A stretch of 49,928 nucleotides of DNA from Tieghemiomyces parasiticus (taxonomy: Eukaryota; Kickxellomycota; Dimargaritomycetes; Dimargaritales; Dimargaritaceae): contig JANBPT010000261.1 of the NCBI GenBank assembly GCA_027575765.1, positions 1 to 49,928 on the forward strand. The letters run 5' to 3'. The notes under the pieces were generated by a model. It had not been told where the DNA came from, made no database searches, and was given only the letters and a program-made list of their open reading frames with translations. Shown piece after piece: positions 42,005 to 49,928 of this stretch (position 1 is the stretch's first letter; every line of letters begins with the position of its first letter). Made by a program: the position numbers and the translations under genes.

Positions 42005-44534
42005 TTAAGGGTTAGTAGAGATATCGGTGGACGATGGACTGGAACTACGCGACGGCCGAGCGCTAGAGACCGCACTCCTGGGTTGGCGCTGGATCGGCCG
42101 TCCCGTCGCACGGTTGGCTTGGGAGCCGCCGTTACGGCGGGATCGGTTGCCCGTGGTACCGGAGCTGCCGTTACTGCTAGCGTGGGACGCGGTGGAGTCG
42201 CGACGGCGACGAGGGTTCGGGTGGTGGCCGCCGGTGTTGGCGAAACGTGAAGCGTCCGTTCCGCGGCCCAGGGGTTTCCGGTTCGAGCGGTCAGCCGTCG
42301 AGTGGGAAGGGCCACGGTGACCGTTCCGGGACTCGCCGCCGCGCGGGGCGCCAGCGGGTACCGGGTGTGAGGAACGTAGGCCATGGGGGCCGGCACCTTG
42401 GCGTGGATTACTACTGGTGACCGTCGTGGGACCGGTCTGACCGGTGGCGGGCTGACGAGGACTGGAAGCTGCCTTGGCGTAGCTACGCGGGGCCGGTGTC
42501 GACGCTACTGAGGGATCGGATACCGCGTCGCGGTTACGCCCCATACTGACCGCCGGTTTACCCTTACCGCGGCTGGTTTCCAGGACGAACGGCTCGCAGA
42601 GGATGTCAATGTCGGCCGACCGCTCCAGAATTTCCACGGCACGTTCCAGTTCCTGGCGGATACCTTCCAAACTATCGGCATCGGCGCTATTGCCAAGGTT
42701 ACGACGCTCGTTGAATGGCTCCTCGACACAGAACATGCCGGCGAACCGCCCGTGGTCCCAATCCTTCTCCCGCTTGGTAAGGAGTCGGCCGTGGCGGACA
42801 CTGACCACCGACTCGCGGTAACTAAAGTCGTGGGCGTAGTAGCGGAAAAACTCGTAGAGGAGGCGGCCCAACGTCTCTCGGTTGGCCTGGCCGAACCCAA
42901 CCAATTCCTCAATGTTGTCGTTGAAATCCAGCGACATTTGGAACTCGTCCGAGTTGTGGGTCTCGGCACTCCATACGGGACTCGGTTGGTGCAGGACGGG
43001 TAGGATGGGCGGCCGGCGCAGCTGCAGGAAGTTGAATAGGGCGTTGATCCACGTGTACGGCGAGATGGTGCCGCCGGCGGCCGCGTCATTGAGAACCCGG
43101 CGCCGGGTCCAGTGCTTGATCACCATAGCCAGGGGCCGCACGCGAGGGTCCACATCTACGAAGGTTTTGATCATGCGTGTATTGTGTAACGACACGGTGT
43201 TGTTGATATTGAGGTCACAGGCCAGCCGGAGCTGTGGGTCCCAAAACCGGACGATCGGCACCTTAGCGAACACGCAGTAGACCCGTTGCATGCCGTCTGG
43301 AACGCGTGGGGCGGGTCAGGTAAGTGGTCGAGGCGGCAGATTAAGGATTAGTTAATATATATATAGTAGGGCAAAAAGATCCAGTGTGTGGAATGCAATT
43401 ATGGCGACTAAAAAGGGTTGTTCCGACAGACTTTAAGGCGTCCCTTCCAGGAATACAAAAAAGCATGCCGACATACGACGTCCAGGTCAACTTACGCCTC
43501 TTAAGGAGCCGGGCCAGGTCGCGCACGTCGAACAGGCCCTCGCTCTCGGTGGTGATACAAATATCAACGTCACTGTGCGAACTGGCCAGGTTATTGCTGG
43601 TGGAACTGTTCGATGGGAAGCGGGAGGGGGTGATTAGCATCAGAGCTTGAGCGGTTAGACAGGTTGAAAGTTAGGCGGTGGGGTATAGGTCTCGCCGTGG
43701 TATATGGAGTCGGAAGATGGCCTGGGAACTGCGTAGTCATAACGACACTCACCCAAAAACATAGACTCCAATGGGGTGGTCGGGCCACTCAGCACAGACC
43801 ATGGCCTCGAGTTTGCGGATAAACTTTTTACGAATTTCGATACTATCGGGTGTGGGCAGCAGCTCGGTCTATGAGGTAGGATGATAAGGTGGGTCAAGAA
43901 AAGTGAGGATGTCAGTCCAATCGGTTTGTACCATGGGTCCCGCGCCCTGGCCGATCTCCTGATCACGGGAGGGTGGGAGGGCGCTACGTTTGCAGAGGCC
44001 GGCCACTAGTGCCAGGGGTGGGTGGAGGGGTGTATGAGGAAACCTGGCCATAGTGTAATATAGAAGAACCACACTTACCACAAAGAGCTCCACCATTTGC
44101 TCACTCAGTTTATCCTCGTCGTCCTTGTTTAGCACGGCGGGATGCAGCGGCGAAATACGGGGAAGCACTATTGGGGGTCGCCGCCGCTGGGGGGCGGGAC
44201 CAGTGGGGATCGAATGCTCCTCGTCCTGGGTGGACTGGTCGCACTCGGACGTCTCGGACGGAGGGGCGGCCGTATCGCTTGACGAGCACTCGTGATGGTG
44301 GTGATTATCATGGTCGTCCGGGGCGGCCAAGGAAAGCGCGGAGAGGGACAGCACTTTAGCCAGGTCGACCCCTCCGGGGCGGTTGGACAGGTCGATACTG
44401 TCCGTAGCCTTGGTCGGGGAGTTGAAACCGGACGTACCCGAGTCCTGACGGGCATGGGAGATCCCGGTCATGGTTTCCGGCGAGGACGGTACAGGACTCG
44501 GAATAGACCCATGTGGCGGGCTACTTGACAACAT
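42005..44534 (-). CDS. Cid1-type terminal nucleotidyltransferase (non-canonical poly(A)/poly(U) polymerase)
   Basis: Exons 44534-44079, 43868-43753, 43605-43496 and 43296-42005 join in frame to 657 residues. A Ser/His/Asp-rich N-terminal region (1-150) is followed by the Pol-beta-type domain. The motif FGSTSNNLASSHSDVDICI gives Gly191-Ser192 and metal ligands Asp203 and Asp205, and Asp255 in ACDLNINN is the third. The PAP-associated domain follows: GTISPYTWINALFNFLQ..RPPILPVL, LGRLLYEFFRYYAHDFSY, VSVRHGRLL and VEEPFNERRNLG. The last 150 residues are Arg/Ser/Gly-rich and probably bind RNA. The family adds A or U to RNA 3' ends in surveillance and turnover; which nucleotide is used cannot be told. 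Residue SSHSD instead of SRHSD is a small variation. Confidence 0.93.
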
Positions 44535-46054
44535 TCTCCCCCTGGTTGCGGGGTTAGAGAGGAGGGAGGGAGTGAAGACTGACGGCGCCGGTTAGCTACT
44601 TGTCGAAGCTTGCGGGAAACGTCGGGAGGCTCCGAGCTAAGCTCTGAAGGGGCTGAGGAGACGGTAGCGGGGGAACGGGAGGTAGTGAAAAATAGGAGGT
44701 GGCCAATAAGTTTGGCAGATGCTGATCAGGGGGGGAGGTGGGGGCTTCAACGGCGCTTGTAAAACTTTAAATGGTTAGAAAGCTAATGCAAAGTCACTAA
44801 ATGGAGATCATCGGGGGGGACAAGGCGATGCGGCGAGGTGAGGGCGCGCGGTGACGGTACGGGCGAGGAGGAGGAAGAGGCGAGCGTATGAAGCGGGGGC
44901 GAACGGAGCAGCGGCGGTCGGTCCGGGCGAGTGAAGGTCAGACCAATAGCGAGTAAAAAAAAAACTGAGAGGTAGCGATTGCGGGCAGCCCGGCCAGCTT
45001 TGACGCGGGACGGCAGGCGGCCGAGTGAACTCAAGGGGAGAACGGCGACGGCGGTCGCTTGCTACAACTCTCACTCCCACTCCAGCTGCAGTGCGTAGTA
45101 TGAAATGTTTAGTGTTGTTTAGCCGGGGCGGATCACCCCCTCGATTGGTTAGCTGCTACCGCGGCCATCAGAGAGGCGCCACAGTGGGTGTCCAGTCGAG
45201 AGGATGAACGGTAGACAGCCAAAGGAAAAAAGAAGGCACGGGTGAAGACATCCAGCCTATGTTATTGTGCCACAGGGCCTGGGGCCAGCGATATCTCCGC
45301 CGATCAACGCCCACCTGTGTGGGTCGAAGACGCCGGATAGGGCTAGGGTGAACATGGAGTGACGGCCGACCCGATTGCTGGTTCGCCCCCCCCCCGCACC
45401 CCCCGAATCGGTGGCGTCGATCACATATGCCGGGCCAGCGCAGACCGACTGCGTGGTGCTTTGCGTGTGGAGCCGCCAAGCTGCTTCCTTGCGTGGATTC
45501 CAATTGTCAGATGGTAAGCAGTACGTGAGGGTGGCGCCGTCATGGCCGACCGGCCACCATGCAGGCTACGTACCGCTCGTTAGGCGGCCAAGGTAAAAAG
45601 ATGCGGCCCAGATTTCAAGCAGGCAAGGGTGTCCTGGTGCTGAGGGTTGTTAGACACCACCACCGCCTCGCCCCCTCCCATCTATGTCAGCCGCCACATG
45701 GCCTCACAACGGCTTCAACCTCATTTGCTGTATCCGACCCTCCCCCATCTTGTAGGCTCGCTAGACTGTGCGCGCCTGCGCGTGGGAGAGCCACAGCGGG
45801 GCATTCAGCCGCTCGCTAGTCTGGCAGTCCCCAGGCATCAAAAACCCCCGCGTAGAATAAGGCTGGTGATGAAATTACTCGTTGTTGGATACCAAATTTT
45901 ACAGCTGTGGAGAATACAAAAAAAAACCAACAACTGAGTGTACGAAACGATAAGCGCCATCTCGAAACGAGATGAGGAAATTAATTGAAGTGTAGATAAG
46001 GGTTGGAAGCGAGTACTGACCGTGTAATTAAGACCGCGCCTCTCTAGCATCGTA
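44535..46054. other. Gene-free 1.5 kb
   Basis: 44535-45080 is the probable promoter and leader of the nucleotidyltransferase gene, homopurine on the + strand. 45100-45830 is G+C-rich with overlapping frames and no recognisable protein. The AT-rich end is the 3' region of the LEA-like gene. Confidence 0.5.
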
Positions 46055-47215
46055 TTACTCATCCGGGCACACGATCTGGGTGTTCACGGAAATGTTGGGC
46101 TTAATGCCTAACCACGTCAGAGAGTTGATGGTAATCTCGGCAATCATGACCAGCGGGATATCACCGGTCTTGTTGGTGCCCTGGTGGTCATTCGCGGCGG
46201 AGGGCGTGCAACGGGCGTAGAGGCTATTGAGCAGGACATTGTAGTTGTTGGACGAGTGGAACGACAGGTCGAACGTGCCGTTATAATACGTCGTGGTCAT
46301 GGCCGGGACGTGGAAGTTTTTGGCGGTACCATTCCCAATCTGCTGGCCGCTGGCCGAGTCATAGCCAAAGAGCCGCACCGTATTGACGGTCAGCGGGTAA
46401 AAGTTGGCGCTCTTGGCCTGTATGGTGACGTTGGCCCGCAAGTCCAGCCCGAAATTCTTGTCTTGCCGGTTATAAGTCACGAAGGGCCCGTCGATGAGGT
46501 TAACCGCCGCGATGCCGATGGTGGGTACCCGTGGGACGGCAAAGAAGAGGATGAGGAACAGAGCGATGAGGACGCCGAATACCGAGGCTACACAGTACCT
46601 GGGTGCACAGCACATGAGCCGGCGAAGCCCCTGCTTGCGCGGTGCCGTCTTGCCTGGAACGGCAGCGCCATCCTTGGCCTCGGGGTTGGTCGCTTCGGCC
46701 TTGGTTGGGCCGACCGTACCGTCCTCGGCGTAGTGGGGGTCCCCGGCTGCGCTGTCGGCCGTGGATCGGCCCTCTGGGTCTTGCAGCGGAGCGTATGCCT
46801 GGCCGAAGCCAAAACCGGGGTGTGGGGCTACGACCATCCCCGGATAGGGCGCCATCATGACCGGATGGGCCGGGTAATATTGAGGGTCAACAGGCACATA
46901 GGAGGGCGGACGGTGGGCCGGGTCGGCGGCGAGGTTGCCTTGGCCCAGCGATGCAAAGTAAGAGTTGCGGTTGTAACCGCCGGCAGGGCCAGCGGCCTCG
47001 GCGAACATGGGGGCGGGGGCCGCGTACCTGGTCGGTGTGCCCGGGCGACTACTGCCTGCGCCGGCGAGCGGGCTGGTACCCACGGCACCTGGAGCGGCGT
47101 TGCTCTTGGTCTGCATCTCGTAGTAAGATCCCCGCTGCTGGTGGAGGTTGGCGGCCGGTGGGTCAAACTCCGACTGTCTGGGTGAGCCCGAATGATGGAG
47201 TGGTGTGGCGGACAT
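46055..47215 (-). CDS. LEA-2-like single-pass membrane protein
   Basis: Single exon of 386 residues. A long cytosolic-type region (1-195) is rich in Pro, Tyr, Ala and Gly and includes a PPSY motif (103-106). A basic-cysteine patch RKQGLRRLMCCAPRYC leads into one membrane segment (about 209-228, SVFGVLIALFLILFFAVP). The remainder (about 232-386) resembles the LEA-2 / water-stress-hypersensitive fold: ANVTIQAKSANFYPLTVNTVRLFGYD, then LLNSLYARC and a closing ISVNTQIVCPDE. It has five N-glycosylation sequons (262, 295, 312, 348, 374), so this part is probably outside the cytosol. Fungal LEA-2-like membrane proteins sit at the plasma membrane, vacuole or ER; the exact role is unknown. The antisense strand carries a 333-codon shadow frame. 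Confidence 0.82.
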   Translation of the reverse strand: MSATPLHHSGSPRQSEFDPPAANLHQQRGSYYEMQTKSNAAPGAVGTSPLAGAGSSRPGTPTRYAAPAPMFAEAAGPAGGYNRNSYFASLGQGNLAADPAHRPPSYVPVDPQYYPAHPVMMAPYPGMVVAPHPGFGFGQAYAPLQDPEGRSTADSAAGDPHYAEDGTVGPTKAEATNPEAKDGAAVPGKTAPRKQGLRRLMCCAPRYCVASVFGVLIALFLILFFAVPRVPTIGIAAVNLIDGPFVTYNRQDKNFGLDLRANVTIQAKSANFYPLTVNTVRLFGYDSASGQQIGNGTAKNFHVPAMTTTYYNGTFDLSFHSSNNYNVLLNSLYARCTPSAANDHQGTNKTGDIPLVMIAEITINSLTWLGIKPNISVNTQIVCPDE

Positions 47216-48368
47216 GTGGCTAGTAGGGGGTCACGACGTGCAAATGGGGAAGAGAGAGGGAAAGGGTGAGGGCAAGGCTTCGGCGCTACGAACGAGTCTG
47301 GTTCGGAGCGATGCAATAGAACGCTAATGGTGAATATGAGGGCGGAGTATACGTGTACACCGCGGGGTTCGTCAGCCAGACTACGGAGGCTGAGGCGGAT
47401 TAGGGGGCTGGTGGGGCGAACGAATGCGGGTCGCGGACGCGCGAAGGAGCGGGGCACAGGATGGAGGCCGGGGCGGGAGGTCGGATAGGGCCAACAACAA
47501 AGGTCGCAGGACAAAGGGACGTGGGGTGGGACGTCCGGACAATGTAGGCTACAAGGGCCACAGGGGTCAGGGAGGGGGGGTCGAGAGGCCGGGCCGGGTG
47601 CCAATGGGCGATGGGGTCAAGGGCTGGTAAGAGCAGGTAAGAAATAGATACTACAGAAAGACAGGCAGAGTACTGGAAAGCCCAGTATGAACGCAGAGAA
47701 GGTGGATTCGGAGAGTACAGAAGAAAAACAATTCTGATATATATTTGGAGGAGGGAACGCCTGGTTGTGCGGCTACAGGTCCCTCCCTCACTCCCCAGGG
47801 ACCTGCACTGATGCGGCTCTGAAATACCGCTATAATAGCCCCCGGGCGAGAGCTGGCTCGTCAATTACCTGTCGGTACTAATGCCTCGACCGATGGCCTC
47901 GCGCACGCTTTATCAAAGGCCATAACCTCCCGTCGCGTAGAGGGGGGCGGGGTTCGGGTGCAGCCGGCGGGATGGTATCGCGGAGTGCCGTTGGCCAGCA
48001 GAGCCTGCCGTCCTATGGAACACCCTTCCCCTCAACCCCCGGATCCCGATTGTTATTCCCCGCTTTCTATTGTCCACTGGTTTCCACGGGTTACCCCCCC
48101 CCCTCCTCCTCCTCCGGCCGGGGTGGTGAGAGCCAGGATTAAAAATAACCCCCAAGGCCACCAAAAAAAACACAGTTTCCGACTTGATCCCAGGCGGCCG
48201 TGGTGTTACCTCTCATCATAGTCGAGTCGGTTATATAAATAGATTTTTCCACTGAGAGGCACTGGATTTATATTTAGCAAGCAAGATCGAGCGAAAAACG
48301 CAATTGATGTGAAAGGGCAGGTGGGGAACGAGGACTGGGTGTGTCGGCTAGGAACCTCATCGGCTCCC
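47216..48368. other. Intergenic region between two stress-type genes
   Basis: Promoter and leader of the LEA-like gene (homopurine on +, 47216-47640) and the 3' region of the CsbD-like gene. Contains CCT repeats near 48106. No exon recognised. Confidence 0.5.
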
Positions 48369-49235
48369 TTAAGGCTTACCGCCAGACATTTGCTGGGGGT
48401 CGTCATGGGTGGTCACTTCCGAGCTGGGAAGTGCCTCATCGACCGTTTCGGGCCCGGCAACCGCCGTCGTCGTCGTCATGGTCTCCGGCGGCTCTGAATC
48501 GCCCTGGTCTGCACCGGCCGAAGGAGGCTTGGCCTGCTCAGCAGTCCCCGCCAACTTGTCCTTAGCTGACTCCTCTACTTCCGCAGCGTGATCCTTAACC
48601 GGACCCGCCACCTCGGTTGCCGCCGTGTCCTTGGTATGGCGCATCATCCCCAGGGTCCTGTCCTTGATATCCATAGCCGCCTGCTTGACCTTCTCGGTTA
48701 ATCCGCCCGCGGTGGTAGGCTTGGCCGGGCGGTCCGCGTTCGACTCGCCCCCGTCGCCGGCAGTAACGGCCTCCGCGTAGGTTGGCCCGGCCACTCCGGT
48801 ACTGGTTTCGCCCTGCTGGTCGCCCACCGCGTCCTTGGCCTGGCCCAGCTTGTCAGCGGACACCTGCTTAGTGTGCTCAGTGGCCTGGTCGGCCGCCTCG
48901 CGCGCCTGCCCCGCCGTGTGGCCCACGTCCTGCTTCATCTCGTCCGTCATCCCGGTGGCGACCTGGTGGGTCTGTTGGGCCGCATCCGACAAGACCTGCT
49001 GGGTATCAGCCTGTTTGGCGCTCGCAACGTCCTTGGCCTGGCCCACGGCGGACTGAGTGGCCTTGTCGACAGCCTTTTTCTGGGAGTCAGCCTCGTGACT
49101 GAGCTCCTGTTCGGCCTGGCCGACGCATGCGTTGGCTTCGCCCTGGACCTCCATCGACTCGCTGCCCATCGCGTGACCAATGGCGGACTCGAACTTACCG
49201 ATGGCCTCGTTGATTTTCCCGGTGAAGGACGACAT
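48369..49235 (-). CDS. CsbD/LEA-like stress protein
   Basis: Single exon of 288 residues. The N-terminus GKINEAIGKFESAIGHAMGSES.EVQGEANACVGQAEQE (6-44) has the glycine-spaced pattern of CsbD-like proteins and of the fungal Hmp1 cruciform-DNA-binding proteins. Residues 45-145 are Ala/Gln/Lys/Asp/Thr-rich with short amphipathic repeats (KATQSAVGQAKDVASAK, HTAGQAREAADQATEHTKQ), as in group-3 LEA proteins. A second module GLTEKVKQAAMDIKDRTLGMM (about 180-200) and a disordered acidic/Thr tail follow. Such proteins are induced by stress, stay unfolded in water and protect membranes or proteins. DNA binding is possible by family but not shown. There is no signal peptide and only one cysteine. Confidence 0.82.
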   Translation of the reverse strand: MSSFTGKINEAIGKFESAIGHAMGSESMEVQGEANACVGQAEQELSHEADSQKKAVDKATQSAVGQAKDVASAKQADTQQVLSDAAQQTHQVATGMTDEMKQDVGHTAGQAREAADQATEHTKQVSADKLGQAKDAVGDQQGETSTGVAGPTYAEAVTAGDGGESNADRPAKPTTAGGLTEKVKQAAMDIKDRTLGMMRHTKDTAATEVAGPVKDHAAEVEESAKDKLAGTAEQAKPPSAGADQGDSEPPETMTTTTAVAGPETVDEALPSSEVTTHDDPQQMSGGKP

Positions 49236-49806
49236 GGTGACGTGTAGTAGTAGAGGGGCAGAGTAACCCTATACCAAAGGTACGCGTGTAAAAGTGGGGG
49301 CTGGTTCGCACTGGTGTGAATAGAGTATAGTGACGATTGGAAATTTAATGGGCAATCAAGGCAGTGTAGTAAGATAGCGATGCGAAGGAAAGGATGGCGA
49401 TAAATCACTACGGGTGCCTGAAGCAAAGGCGGTCGGGGTCTCTTATAACTCGGCCATTCCACACCGAGACGGAGGGGGTACAGAGACCAAGTTCCTACAC
49501 ACCGCCGGCAGCACCCGGTTGGTTGGGCATTTGACTTCGTCGACACGTCAGTACGACCACATCCTAGCGAGCCAAACCCCCTCCCCCGCGCACGCAGTCC
49601 GTATAGCAGCATTAGAAGCTCCCGGCACCGGCGTAAAGGCAGGAAGACGGAGGAGAATAGCTTAAACTGCCCCCCTCCAAACTCCTCATATCCTGACCCG
49701 TCAAGTTTGAAAGACGGGGATAAACTTCCCTAAACCAAAAAGAAGCCAAAACAAACCATTAACCAACCTGACCAATGAGCCAAGCAACTCCATGCAAAGC
49801 ATCCAA
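49236..49806. other. Promoter region of the CsbD/LEA-like gene
   Basis: Upstream region of the minus-strand gene. The part from 49400 is poor in signals. No exon seen. Confidence 0.45.
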
Positions 49807-49812
49807 TTTATT
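49807..49812 (-). terminator. Polyadenylation signal AATAAA of the edge gene
   Basis: AATAAA on the minus strand, 36 bases after the stop codon of the partial gene at the window end. Confidence 0.55.
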
Positions 49813-49847
49813 GTCACCTCGCTAGCTCGTGGTACGAGCCAAAGGGA

Positions 49848-49928
49848 TTAGGCCGGGGTCTCGGCGTCCTCGTCCATGACGTTTACCCCGCCTGGATTAT
49901 ACTTTTCCAGCCGCCGATGGTCGGCCTC
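49848..49928 (-). CDS. 3' end of a gene cut by the window edge
   Basis: The minus strand reads EADHRRLEKYNPGGVNVMDE followed by DAETPA and TAA (49848-49850). The frame is open to the window edge, and a poly(A) signal follows. The codon choice matches the neighbouring genes. The 26 residues are too few to name a family. Confidence 0.6.
   Translation of the reverse strand, partial: EADHRRLEKYNPGGVNVMDEDAETPA

Noticed and set aside
46184..47185. 333-codon open frame on the plus strand
   Set aside because: It is the exact antisense of the LEA-2-like gene. Its sequence is Arg/Gly/Val-rich shadow coding with no domain.
1..49928. CRISPR array or prokaryotic defence system
   Set aside because: There are no regularly spaced repeats, and the genes are spliced eukaryotic ones.

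Overview
This window reads as nuclear DNA of a fungus. The genes carry several short introns (about 60-450 bases, donors mostly GTAAGT, acceptors CAG/TAG/AAG) whose exons rejoin in frame. The recognisable products are fungal or opisthokont housekeeping proteins: PTC7-type phosphatase, COX17, eIF3j/HCR1, the NatC subunit NAA35/MAK10, QCR10, a Cid1-type nucleotidyltransferase and a DUF1399 protein. There is no sign of a bacterial, viral or organellar replicon. The divergence of the proteins and the compact intron style would suit an early-diverging filamentous fungus (for example Kickxellomycotina/Dimargaritales), but that placement is inference.

Layout. At the left end is a decayed mariner-type (Tc1/mariner) transposase on the minus strand (about 385-1476). 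It is followed by the left arm (about 1709-4370) of a 2.66-kb inverted duplication, whose right arm lies at about 37921-40584. Between the arms are about 33.5 kb of ordinary single-copy genes: PTC7-like (7008-8773, +), COX17 (9204-9473, -), an unrecognised secreted 552-residue protein (11864-13762, +), a nine-exon DUF1399 protein (14858-17897, -), HCR1/eIF3j (20526-21892, +), tRNA-Arg(UCU) (22627-22700, +), a small protein with a C-terminal hydrophobic segment (23032-23577, -), NAA35/MAK10 (25132-28316, +), QCR10 (29186-29837, +), a triacylglycerol-lipase-family hydrolase (30226-31737, -) and a two-TM protein with two PPxY motifs (36015-36984, +). Right of the second arm are a Cid1-type terminal nucleotidyltransferase (42005-44534, -), a LEA-2-like single-TM protein (46055-47215, -), a CsbD/LEA-like stress protein (48369-49235, -) and the 3' end of one more gene (49848-49928, -).

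How the genes work together. There is no operon or pathway cluster. Three products act in mitochondrial respiration (COX17, QCR10, and PTC7-like by family role in coenzyme Q control). HCR1, NAA35 and the tRNA serve translation and protein maturation. The last two complete genes look like stress or desiccation proteins.

The most unusual part is the inverted duplication. Each arm encodes a 145-residue secreted protein. The 208 bases upstream of the two start codons are identical, yet the coding regions differ at many positions. Most of these differences change the amino acid, and they peak in one 22-residue block of equal length. That is the pattern expected of a rapidly diversifying secreted protein on a homogenised or young duplicate background, and it is the best candidate here for something undescribed.
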